From Mycolicibacterium neoaurum (GTDB taxonomy: Bacteria > Actinomycetota > Actinomycetes > Mycobacteriales > Mycobacteriaceae), in NCBI RefSeq assembly GCF_036946495.1, contig NZ_JAQIIX010000002.1, forward strand, positions 3,348,001 to 3,412,000: a DNA stretch of 64,000 nt. The letters are read 5' to 3'. The notes under the pieces were generated by a model that worked only from the letters and a program-made list of their open reading frames with translations, had not been told where the DNA came from and made no database searches. The translations under genes were made by a program, and so were the position numbers. How positions within the stretch are numbered: position 1 is the stretch's first letter; each line of letters starts with the position of its first letter. Shown here piece by piece: positions 50,952-58,785 of this stretch.

Positions 50952-53111
50952 GTGCGCAATTCCCTGCACCCTATGCGCCCCGAGAACATGTCGGACACCC
51001 CTGCCATGATGGAGGCCATGCCGTCCGTCGACAGTCTCCTCGGCGACCTCGACGACGAACAGCGCGAGGCCGTCATGGCGCCCCGCGGTCCGGTGTGCGT
51101 GCTTGCCGGAGCGGGCACCGGTAAGACCAGGACCATCACCCGGCGCATCGCCCATCTGGTGGTCGGCGGGCATGTCGCACCCGGCCAGGTGTTGGCGGTC
51201 ACCTTCACCGCGCGTGCGGCGGGCGAGATGCGCAGCAGGTTGCGTGCGCTCGGCGATCAGGCCGGGGTGCCGACGGCCGCGGTCCAGGCCGTCACGTTCC
51301 ACGCCGCCGCGCGCCGTCAGCTGCAGTACTTCTGGCCGCGGGTGGTCGGGGACACGGCATGGCAACTGCTCGACAGTAAGTTCGCCGTCGTCGCGCAGGC
51401 GGTCAACCGCGCCGCGATACAGGCCAGCACCGACGACGTGCGCGATCTGGCCGGCGAGATCGAGTGGGCCAAGGCATCGTTGATCACCCCCGAGCAATAC
51501 GTGACCGCGGTGGCCAGGACCCGCCGCGACGTGCCGATGGACGCGAACACGGTGGCCAAGGTCTACGCCGGGTACGAAAAGCTCAAGACGCACCGCGACG
51601 GTACCGCGCTGCTCGACTTCGACGATCTGCTCCTGCACACCGCCGCCGCCATCGAGAACGACGCCGCCGTCGCCCAGGAATTCCGGGATCGCTACCGCTG
51701 CTTCGTCGTCGACGAGTACCAGGACGTCACCCCGTTGCAGCAGCGTGTCCTGGATGCCTGGCTGGGCAACCGGGACGACCTCACCGTCGTCGGCGATGCG
51801 AACCAGACCATCTATTCGTTCACCGGTGCCACCCCGCGGTTTCTGCTCGACTTCTCTCGGCGTTTCCCGGAGGCCACCGTCGTGCGGCTGGAACGCGACT
51901 ATCGGTCCACGCCCGAGGTGGTGTCGTTGGCCAACCGGGTCATCGCCGCCGCGCGCGGGCGGATGGCCGGCAGCAAGCTGCATCTGATCGGTCAGCGCGA
52001 CCCGGGCCCGAAACCGACCTTCGCCGAATATCCCGACGAGGTCGCCGAGGCCTCCGCCGTCGCCAAGAAGGTTGCCAAGCTCATCGGCAACGGCACGGCA
52101 CCGGCGGAAATAGCGGTGCTGTACCGGATCAACGCCCAATCCGAGGTGTACGAGGAGGCGCTCACCGAGGCGGGTATCGCCTTTCAGGTGCGCGGTGGTG
52201 AGGGATTCTTCAGCAGGCAGGAGATCCGCCAGGCGCTGATTGCCTTGCAGCGCAACGTCGATCGTGAAACGCCGGGTGACCTCCCCGGCTTCGTACGCGG
52301 CATCCTGGAACCGCTGGGCCTCACCGAGGAGCCGCCGTCGGGCACCAAGGCGCGCGAACGCTGGGAGGCGCTGACCGCACTGGCCGAGTTGGTCGATGAT
52401 GAAGTCGCGCAACGCCCTTCGCTGGATCTGAGCGCACTGGTCGGTGAACTACGCCAACGTGCCGACTCGCGGCACCCACCGGTGGTGCAGGGCGTGACGC
52501 TGGCCTCGCTGCATGCCGCCAAGGGCCTGGAATGGGATGCAGTCTTTCTTGTCGGACTGGCCGACGGCACGCTGCCGATATCGCACGCCCTTGCCCACGG
52601 CCCCGACAGCGAGGCCGTCGAAGAGGAGCGCCGCCTGCTCTACGTCGGGGTCACCCGGGCTCGGGTGCATCTGAGTCTGAGCTGGGCGCTGGCCCGCACA
52701 CCCGGTGGCAGACAGGGGCGGCGGCCGTCGCGATTCCTCAACGGGATCGCCCCGCAGACCCCGGCCGACAACGCGCCGGCCCGCCCGAAACGCGCGCGGG
52801 GGGCCACCCCACGCTGCCGGGTCTGCAACGGTGCATTGACCACACCGACGGCGATCATGCTGCGCCGCTGCGAGAATTGCCCGTCCGATATCGACGAACA
52901 ACTGCTGGTCGAACTCAAGGAATGGCGGCTGCGCACCTCACAGGAGTTGAAAGTGCCCGCCTATGTCGTATTCACCGACAACACGCTCATCGCGATCGCC
53001 GAGACGCTGCCCACCGATGCCGCAGCGTTGGTGGCCATCCCCGGCATCGGCGCGCGCAAGCTCGAGCAGTACGGACCCGATGTGCTGGCGCTGGTCAACG
53101 CCCGCTCCTGA
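50952..53111 (+). CDS. uvrD2: DNA helicase UvrD2
   Basis: A superfamily 1 helicase of about 700-719 residues. Motif Ia-I is LAGAGTGKTRTITRRI, motif II FVVDEYQDVTPLQQRV, motif III VGDANQTIYSFTGA, motif V-VI ASLHAAKGLEWDAVF and RLLYVGVTRARV. The tetracysteine CRVCNGALTTPTAIMLRRCE (first three of four Cys) and a C-terminal HRDC domain (LPTDAAALVAIPGIGARKLE) are the UvrD2 hallmarks; in mycobacteria UvrD2 is essential. The start is ambiguous among 50952, 50973, 50988 and 51018; the last has GGAGG close upstream and would remove the poorly conserved first 22 residues. Divergent from mrx1 by 24 bases. Confidence 0.93.
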   Translation: MRNSLHPMRPENMSDTPAMMEAMPSVDSLLGDLDDEQREAVMAPRGPVCVLAGAGTGKTRTITRRIAHLVVGGHVAPGQVLAVTFTARAAGEMRSRLRALGDQAGVPTAAVQAVTFHAAARRQLQYFWPRVVGDTAWQLLDSKFAVVAQAVNRAAIQASTDDVRDLAGEIEWAKASLITPEQYVTAVARTRRDVPMDANTVAKVYAGYEKLKTHRDGTALLDFDDLLLHTAAAIENDAAVAQEFRDRYRCFVVDEYQDVTPLQQRVLDAWLGNRDDLTVVGDANQTIYSFTGATPRFLLDFSRRFPEATVVRLERDYRSTPEVVSLANRVIAAARGRMAGSKLHLIGQRDPGPKPTFAEYPDEVAEASAVAKKVAKLIGNGTAPAEIAVLYRINAQSEVYEEALTEAGIAFQVRGGEGFFSRQEIRQALIALQRNVDRETPGDLPGFVRGILEPLGLTEEPPSGTKARERWEALTALAELVDDEVAQRPSLDLSALVGELRQRADSRHPPVVQGVTLASLHAAKGLEWDAVFLVGLADGTLPISHALAHGPDSEAVEEERRLLYVGVTRARVHLSLSWALARTPGGRQGRRPSRFLNGIAPQTPADNAPARPKRARGATPRCRVCNGALTTPTAIMLRRCENCPSDIDEQLLVELKEWRLRTSQELKVPAYVVFTDNTLIAIAETLPTDAAALVAIPGIGARKLEQYGPDVLALVNARS

Positions 53112-53153
53112 CGCGCTGCCAACTACGGCACAAATTCTGCCAAAACCCCAGGT

Positions 53154-53194
53154 CAGAAAATCGCTTGTGGTTTTGGGCTGTTAGGCTCTAGCCT
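53154..53194 (+). promoter_or_regulatory. whiB7 promoter with AT-rich WhiB7 site
   Basis: TTGTGG (53165-53170) and TAGCCT (53189-53194) are 18 bases apart. CAGAAAATCG directly upstream is the AT-rich patch required for WhiB7-dependent promoters in mycobacteria, here allowing autoregulation. The promoter lies about 50 bases after the uvrD2 stop and about 390 bases before the whiB7 start, leaving a long leader. Confidence 0.65.
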
Positions 53195-53243
53195 CAAGAT
53201 CACCAGCTTTTTGCCAGACGATTCCACGAGAGGAGGCGGTCCG

Positions 53244-53426
53244 ATGTCGATCATCAATATGCCCAGCAGCGTAAATGTCAGCGGTATGCCGCTGACCCTC
53301 GCTGCTGTCGCCGGCATGTCTGCCGCCCACCGAGCCGGTTGGGCGCCCGCTGCCGCCGCCGCGCCGCAGCATAAGCGCCGCACCGCCCGCGAGATCGTCA
53401 CGTCCGTGAAGCGGGGTACCACCTAG
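53244..53426 (+). CDS. Upstream ORF in the whiB7 leader, 60 codons
   Basis: An ATG frame with a strong site (GAGAGGAGGCGG, eight bases before). The peptide begins MSIINMPSSVNVSGMPLT, has an Ala-rich centre and a basic end (KRRTAREIVTSVKRGTT). It ends 22 bases before the leader terminator, and its stop codon lies inside a small hairpin (GGGGTACC 53413-53420, GGTAGCCCC 53426-53434). Ribosome stalling on the frame by antibiotics could switch leader folding to read-through, the mechanism proposed for whiB7/wblC leaders. Confidence 0.65.
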   Translation: MSIINMPSSVNVSGMPLTLAAVAGMSAAHRAGWAPAAAAAPQHKRRTAREIVTSVKRGTT

Positions 53427-53448
53427 GTAGCCCCAGCACCGCCGAAAA

Positions 53449-53491
53449 GGCCACGGACCCGAACTCACCGGATCCGTGGCCATTCTGGTTT
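53449..53491 (+). terminator. Attenuator-type terminator in the whiB7 leader
   Basis: GGCCACGGACCCG (53449-53461) pairs with CGGATCCGTGGCC (53469-53481), 12 of 13 bases, with a seven-base loop. A T-containing stretch (ATTCTGGTTTT) follows at 53482-53492. It lies between the upstream ORF and whiB7 and would stop leader transcripts unless relieved. Confidence 0.7.
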
Positions 53492-53584
53492 TGGGGACAC
53501 CCGCATAGGAACCCCAAACACCTGGTCACCGGTCCGAACAAGACCGACACCGAGAAAACACGACCAGGAAGTAGGGGACAAGAC

Positions 53585-53863
53585 ATGTCCGTCCAGGCAT
53601 GCCTAGAACGCACACTGCCCGCGGTGCCGTGCCACGAGGCCGATCCGGATCTGTGGTTCGCCGAGAGCCCGTCCGAGCTCGAGCGGGCCAAGGCATTGTG
53701 CGCGGATTGCCCAATCCGCAGCCTGTGCCTGAGTGAAGCGCTGCAGCGCCAGGAGCCGTGGGGCGTCTGGGGCGGCGAAATCATCGAGCGCGGGGCGATC
53801 GTGGCCCGCAAGCGGCCGCGCGGACGTCCGCGCAAGCAGGCCGACGCCGGTCAGGCGGCGTGA
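53585..53863 (+). CDS. whiB7: WhiB7, redox-sensing activator of intrinsic antibiotic resistance
   Basis: A 92-residue Wbl protein. The [4Fe-4S] cysteines are Cys16, Cys39, Cys42 and Cys48 (PCHEADPDLWF; LCADCPIRSLC). QEPWGVWGGE is the sigma-A-binding turn and KRPRGRPRKQA the AT-hook specific to WhiB7. It binds sigma-A region 4 and activates resistance genes (for example erm, eis, tap) in response to ribosome inhibitors. ATG 53585 follows a weak AAGTAGGGGACAAGAC. Its leader holds an AT-rich promoter, upstream ORF and attenuator; a strong hairpin follows. Confidence 0.95.
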   Translation: MSVQACLERTLPAVPCHEADPDLWFAESPSELERAKALCADCPIRSLCLSEALQRQEPWGVWGGEIIERGAIVARKRPRGRPRKQADAGQAA

Positions 53864-53880
53864 TGCCGACGTCCGGGACT

Positions 53881-53923
53881 ACGGGTTCTGGCAGGGAAAT
53901 CGCAAGCCCCCGCCAGAACCCGT
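53881..53923. terminator. Bidirectional terminator between whiB7 and the ABC1 kinase gene
   Basis: A perfect 12-base inverted repeat, ACGGGTTCTGGC (53881-53892) and GCCAGAACCCGT (53912-53923), with a 19-base loop in the 76-base gap between convergent genes. Confidence 0.75.
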
Positions 53924-53939
53924 GGTCTCGGCGAAACGC

Positions 53940-55268
53940 TCAGTCGGCGAAGCCCGGGACGTACTCGTTGGCGATGGCCCGCACCGGGACGTGCGCATCC
54001 AGCTGACAGCAGATTGCGATGGTCGAGGCAATCACGCGCAGCGGAATGGCAAGGTTGGCAGGAAGATCCAGCTGCCGGGCCATCTTGATCTGGGCGACCG
54101 AGTTGTCCATCTGCCCTGCGGCCATCCGCTGGATCCAGCGACGCGTGTAGTGGAACACCTCGGTCTCCACCGGTTCCACATACTGACGCAACATGTCGTC
54201 GATCTCTTCCACCGACACCTGCTCACCCTTCTGGATGAACCCGGCCGCCTCCATGGCGGGCAGCAGTTCGGCGTAGTTCTTGTCCCTGGCCAGCCGGATG
54301 CAGTTGCCCAACGACGGCGGGAAACCGCCAGGCAGCGGCGCGACCGCACCGAAGTCGATGACACCCATCCGGCCGTCGGCCAGCAGCATGAAGTTTCCCG
54401 GATGCGCGTCGCCGTGCATCATCTCCAGCCGTTTGGGGGCGCCGAAGGTCAGCTCGGTGAGCCGCGTTCCCATCAGATCGCGTTGCTCGGGCGTGCCTTC
54501 CCGGATGATCACCGACATCGGGATGCCGTCCATCCACTCGGCGATGACGACCTTGGGCGCGCTGGCCACAATGCGTGGCACCGCGAAATGCGGGTCGTTG
54601 TCGTAGGCCTTGGCGAAGGCACGCTGGTTGTCGGCCTCCAGCCGGTAGTCCAGTTCCATCTCGGTGCGCTCGATGAGCTCGGCGACCACACTCTCGATAT
54701 CGGCTCCGGGCGCCAGCTGTTTGAACACGCCGGTCAGGCGCTGGATCGTCTTGAGGTCAGCGCGCAACGCCTCATCGGCGCCGGGGTACTGGATTTTCAC
54801 CGCGACGGTCCGGCCATCGGACCAGACGGCCTTGTGTACCTGTCCGATGCTCGCCGAGGCCACGGGGGTGTCGTCGAAACTTTGGAATCGTTCCCGCCAT
54901 TTGGTGCCCAACTGCTGGTCGAGCACGCGATGCACCTTCGCCGCGGGCAGGGGAGGAGCCTCGCGCTGCAACTTGGTCAGCGCCTCGCGGTAGGGCTTGC
55001 CGTATTGCTCGGGAATGGCGGCTTCCATCACCGAGAGGGCTTGGCCGACCTTCATGGCGCCGCCCTTGAGCTCACCGAGCACGGTGAACAGCTGTTGGGC
55101 AGCCTTATCCATCAGTTCGGCGGTGACTTCGTCCTTGGACTTCCCGGTCAGCCGCTTGCCGAACCCGAGCGCAGCCCGGCCGGCGAAGCCGACAGGCAGG
55201 GTGGCGAGCTTCGCGTTCCGGGCGACGCCACGCCGTTTGATTTCTGACACCCGTCCATCATCCACCAC
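53940..55268 (-). CDS. ABC1/AarF-type atypical kinase (Rv3197-like)
   Basis: A 442-residue UbiB/ADCK-like protein. The family KxGQ motif is MKVGQALSVME; the Ala-rich loop is VASASIGQVHKAV; catalytic MHGDAHPGNFML and metal-binding GVIDFGAVAPL follow. Such proteins are ATP-binding, kinase-like factors often tied to quinone or lipid metabolism. In M. tuberculosis Rv3197 is in the WhiB7 regulon and adds to macrolide tolerance (recalled). Start may be GTG 55250 rather than ATG 55268. Convergent with whiB7. Confidence 0.88.
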   Translation of the reverse strand: MVDDGRVSEIKRRGVARNAKLATLPVGFAGRAALGFGKRLTGKSKDEVTAELMDKAAQQLFTVLGELKGGAMKVGQALSVMEAAIPEQYGKPYREALTKLQREAPPLPAAKVHRVLDQQLGTKWRERFQSFDDTPVASASIGQVHKAVWSDGRTVAVKIQYPGADEALRADLKTIQRLTGVFKQLAPGADIESVVAELIERTEMELDYRLEADNQRAFAKAYDNDPHFAVPRIVASAPKVVIAEWMDGIPMSVIIREGTPEQRDLMGTRLTELTFGAPKRLEMMHGDAHPGNFMLLADGRMGVIDFGAVAPLPGGFPPSLGNCIRLARDKNYAELLPAMEAAGFIQKGEQVSVEEIDDMLRQYVEPVETEVFHYTRRWIQRMAAGQMDNSVAQIKMARQLDLPANLAIPLRVIASTIAICCQLDAHVPVRAIANEYVPGFAD

Positions 55269-55315
55269 GTAGCTGAGTGCCCCGCCACGAACTGGTAACT
55301 ACCTGCGGTTGATCG

Positions 55316-56173
55316 TCAGCACCTGCAGGACGGATGCCGTGACCAGTGCTTGGTCACCACCGAGCCGCGGGCGACGTCGAACTCGACGGTGTGGTCCAGC
55401 GTCAACGGCGCCGGTGTGCCGGCCTCCTCGTCGGCAGCGGTCTCGGTATCGGCGCGCAGCGTGTGCACCACGCGGTCCACCTGTGTCAGCGCCAATGCGG
55501 CGGTGCCCAACAGCGTCGCCCGGTCGGCGGTGCCCACGGAGTGCCGTAGCTGTGCCGCGATCGCGGGCCAGGCCTCGTCGCGATCGCGCCGGTGCAGGTC
55601 GGCGCATCGGAGGCAGGAAGTGACGCCGGGTAGCACCAAGGGTCCGATCAGGCCCGTGCCGTCGCGCACCAGGACCGGGAGATGCGGGATGCGGGCGGCG
55701 TGCAGCTCGCGCAGCACGCGGGGATCGGTGACCAGGGCGTCGGCCAGCAGCACCAGGTCCGTCCTGTCGGAGGTCACCGCGGCATGTGACCGGCTGCTGC
55801 GCGTGACCCGGGTGGCCGAGCAGCGCAACGCGCCGGCCAGCAGATCCGAGAGCGGTCCGCGGCCGTGGATGCGTACAGCGACCGGCCGAATCGACGGCGA
55901 CGGGCTGGTCACCACCCCAGCGCGTACCAGGGCGGCGAGCAGATCGGCAACGGCGACGGCGGGCTGCTGCGTTCCGAGTTGGGTTGCGCGGCTGACCAAT
56001 TCGTCAGTGGTTGCAGGATCCTGCATGAAACGCAACAACTGGGCCAGCGTCGCTGCCGTCAAGCCTGCGGGTGGGTGCACCTGCACCGCGCGGCGCGGGT
56101 CCCAGCCGATCTGTACCGTCCCGTCGGGACGCCACAGCACGGGCATGGATGGGTCGAGTGCGTAGCGCCGCAT
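55316..56173 (-). CDS. Bacteriocin cyclodehydratase-like protein (Rv3196-like, orphan)
   Basis: A 285-residue protein with the N-terminal leader-binding-like fold of thiazole/oxazole-modified microcin enzymes (VQIGWDPRRAVQVHPPAG, LLRFMQDPATTDELV) and an E1/ThiF-like remainder. LVLPGVTSCLRCADLHRRDR carries the first CxxC of a zinc site, with SRHPSCRC at the C-terminus the second pair. No YcaO partner or precursor peptide gene is next to it. In mycobacteria this orphan copy is conserved in place, so a non-bacteriocin role is likely. No canonical ATP-binding GxGxxG is visible, so activity is uncertain. Confidence 0.72.
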   Translation of the reverse strand: MRRYALDPSMPVLWRPDGTVQIGWDPRRAVQVHPPAGLTAATLAQLLRFMQDPATTDELVSRATQLGTQQPAVAVADLLAALVRAGVVTSPSPSIRPVAVRIHGRGPLSDLLAGALRCSATRVTRSSRSHAAVTSDRTDLVLLADALVTDPRVLRELHAARIPHLPVLVRDGTGLIGPLVLPGVTSCLRCADLHRRDRDEAWPAIAAQLRHSVGTADRATLLGTAALALTQVDRVVHTLRADTETAADEEAGTPAPLTLDHTVEFDVARGSVVTKHWSRHPSCRC

Positions 56174-56208
56174 GTCATGACTCTGTCACGATCGGCGCCT
56201 GCGCCGCT

Positions 56209-57543
56209 TCAGTTATCCACAGGCCCGTCGGGACCCTCGTCGCGCTCCAGGTCGGCCAGCGCCTCGTCGATACCGCTGGTGTCGCCGCCGATCACCCGGT
56301 CGATGAACCCGGCGGGCTCGTCGAGGTCATCGGAGCCGGGAAGCAGGTCGGGGTGCTGCCACACCGCATCGCGGGCGTCGGCGCCCACCGCCTCGGTCAG
56401 CTTCTCCCACAGCGCGGCCGCCTCGCGCATCTTGCGGGGCCGCAGTTCCAGGCCGACCAGCGTGGCGAAGGTCTGCTCGGCGGGACCACCGGTCGCCCGG
56501 CGGCGCCGCAGCATCTCGCTGAGGGCGGGAGTTCCCGGTAGCCGGTCACCCAGCGCGGCGGTCACGACGGTCTGCACCCAGCCCTCGATCAGCGCCAGCT
56601 GGGTCTCCAGGCGTTCGAGCGCGGCCGTCTGTTCCGGGGTGGCCTTTGGTTCGAACATGCCCTGACTGAGCAGCTGCTCCATCGCGGCGGGATCGGCGAG
56701 GGAAGCGGGGTTGAAGCCCTGGGCCATGTCCTCGATACCGCTCATGTCGATCTTCATGCCCTTGGCGAACGCCTCGACATTGTTGAGCAGCTGGCTCGAC
56801 AGCCACGGCACATGGCTGAACAGCCGGTGATGGGCGGCCTCGCGGGCGGCAAGGAACGTCAGCACCTCGCTGCGCGACTGCTCCAGACCTTCCGACAGCG
56901 TGTCCACCGCCGCGGGCATCAGTGCCGCGACACCCTTGGGGCCCAACGGCAGGCCGATATCGGTGGATGTCAGAACCTCGCCTGCCAGCTTGCCCAACGC
57001 CTGGCCGAGTTGGCTGCCGAACGCCATCCCGCCCATCTGCGACATCATCGCCAGCAACGGTCCTGCCATCGCCTTGGCTTCCTCGGGCAGGGCCTGCGCC
57101 CACACCGAGGAGATCTGCTGGGCGACCGGGTCGCACAGCCGCTTCCAGGTGTCCATGGTGTTGTCGATCCAGTCCGAGGGCGACCACGCCGCGGTCCGGA
57201 TGGTGCCTGCGGGCAGGGGGGTCGCACCGTCGAGCCAGGTCTCGGCCAGCCGGACCGCATCGCTGATCGCCGTCGCGGTGGATTCGGGAACCGGGGCAAC
57301 GAAGCCGATCGAGTTCGACGCGAGCTGACGGGCCAGGTCGTAGTTCACCGGCCCGCCCTGCCCGCCGGGTGCCATTCCGCCTGCGCCGCTGAACATCTCG
57401 CCGAGCTTGGTGAAGATCTGGCCGAGATCGGACATGTCGAATCCGGCACCGCCCAAACCGAAGGGATCCCCCGCGGGATCGTTCTTGCGCTTGTCGCGAT
57501 CGGGGTCCTCGCCGGAGGAGAAGCCGAAGGGCAGGTCAGACAT
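56209..57543 (-). CDS. DUF2342 zinc-dependent metalloprotease-like protein (Rv3195-like)
   Basis: A 444-residue protein beginning at ATG 57543 (MSDLPFGFSSGEDPDRDK). A Gly/Asp-rich N-terminus precedes a helical domain, and the putative zinc site REAAHHRLFSHVPWL lies near 226-240, as in the TIGR03624/DUF2342 family. The C-terminus is acidic (DEALADLERDEGPDG). Function unknown, cytoplasmic by sequence. It is divergent from the PDZ-Lon protease gene. Confidence 0.85.
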   Translation of the reverse strand: MSDLPFGFSSGEDPDRDKRKNDPAGDPFGLGGAGFDMSDLGQIFTKLGEMFSGAGGMAPGGQGGPVNYDLARQLASNSIGFVAPVPESTATAISDAVRLAETWLDGATPLPAGTIRTAAWSPSDWIDNTMDTWKRLCDPVAQQISSVWAQALPEEAKAMAGPLLAMMSQMGGMAFGSQLGQALGKLAGEVLTSTDIGLPLGPKGVAALMPAAVDTLSEGLEQSRSEVLTFLAAREAAHHRLFSHVPWLSSQLLNNVEAFAKGMKIDMSGIEDMAQGFNPASLADPAAMEQLLSQGMFEPKATPEQTAALERLETQLALIEGWVQTVVTAALGDRLPGTPALSEMLRRRRATGGPAEQTFATLVGLELRPRKMREAAALWEKLTEAVGADARDAVWQHPDLLPGSDDLDEPAGFIDRVIGGDTSGIDEALADLERDEGPDGPVDN

Positions 57544-57624
57544 ACCGTCAACGGTACCCACCACCACCCGCGCGGGTAGGGCCGCGGGTCACGCTCTGGG
57601 TGAACGCGCTCTACTGTGGGCGGC

Positions 57625-58665
57625 GTGAACAGGCGGATTCTGACGCTGATGGTGGCATTGGTGCCGATTGTGGCCTTCGGTCTGCTGCTGTCGGTCGTGA
57701 CGGTGCCCTACGTGGCGCTGGGGCCGGGCCCGACCTTCAACACCCTCGGTGAGGTGGACGGCAAGCAGGTCGTCGACATCAAGAGCACCGACGGAGTGGC
57801 CGGCGAAGTGGTCCACCCGACCAGCGGGCACCTGAACATGACCACGGTGGCCCAGCGCGACGGGCTGACTCTGGGGCAGGCGCTGCTGTTGTGGATGTCG
57901 GGTCGCGATCAGCTCGTGCCGCGCGAGTTGGTGTATCCGCCGGACAAGTCCAAGGACGATATCGATCAGGCCAACACGACCGAGTTCCGGCAGTCCGAGG
58001 ACGATGCCGAGTACGCGGCGCTGTCGTATCTGAAGTATCCGAAGGCGGTCACCGTCTCGACGGTGGAGGACAAGGGCCCCTCGGCGGGCAAGCTGCAGCC
58101 CGGCGATGCCATCGACATGGTCAACAACGTCGCCGTCGCCGACCTCGCGGCGTTCCAGGCCGAGGTGAAGAAGACCAAGCCCGGCGACCAGCTGGTCATC
58201 GACTTCCGTCGCAAGAATGCCCCGGCGGGCACCACGACCGTGACCCTGGGCAAGCACCCGGAGCGGGACCAGGGGTATCTGGGTATCGGCGTGGTCGACG
58301 CACCCTGGGCGTTGTTCGACATCGAGTTCAACCTGGCCAATATCGGCGGCCCCTCGGCGGGGCTGATGTTCAGCCTGGCCGTGGTCGACAAGCTGACCAC
58401 CGGTGACCTCAACGACGGCAAGTTCGTTGCCGGGACGGGAACCATCGACGCGGACGGGAAGGTCGGCTCGATCGGCGGTATCACCCACAAGATGCTGGCG
58501 GCGGCCGAGGCGGGTGCGACGGTGTTCATGGTGCCCGCGGAGAACTGCGCCGAGGCGTTGACCGCGCGCGAGGACAGCATGCAATTGGTGAAGGTGGACA
58601 CCCTCACCACGGCGGTTGATGCGCTGAACACGATTTCCGCCGGTGGCGAACCCCCCACGTGCTGA
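57625..58665 (+). CDS. PDZ-Lon (S16) membrane protease (Rv3194-like)
   Basis: A 346-residue protein. One N-terminal membrane helix (ILTLMVALVPIVAFGLLLSV, about 4-23), an extracytoplasmic PDZ domain (about 140-225, GKLQPGDAIDMVNNVAV), and a Lon-type protease domain. The catalytic Ser sits in GGPSAGLMFSLAVVDKL (about 242) and the dyad Lys in GGITHKMLAAAEAGA (about 288). GTG 57625 is chosen; GTG 57616 is in frame. It probably degrades or processes envelope proteins outside the membrane. Confidence 0.9.
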   Translation: MNRRILTLMVALVPIVAFGLLLSVVTVPYVALGPGPTFNTLGEVDGKQVVDIKSTDGVAGEVVHPTSGHLNMTTVAQRDGLTLGQALLLWMSGRDQLVPRELVYPPDKSKDDIDQANTTEFRQSEDDAEYAALSYLKYPKAVTVSTVEDKGPSAGKLQPGDAIDMVNNVAVADLAAFQAEVKKTKPGDQLVIDFRRKNAPAGTTTVTLGKHPERDQGYLGIGVVDAPWALFDIEFNLANIGGPSAGLMFSLAVVDKLTTGDLNDGKFVAGTGTIDADGKVGSIGGITHKMLAAAEAGATVFMVPAENCAEALTAREDSMQLVKVDTLTTAVDALNTISAGGEPPTC

Positions 58666-58785
58666 GAATCTCCTTGGCGGTTGGTGCGTAGCATGAGGAC
58701 AGCTGCGTCCAGCAGCTCGAGGCGTTGATGTTGTGGCGGGTTTGTCGGTGCGCCACGCAACCAGAGTGGAGTTGACGAGTTGGGT

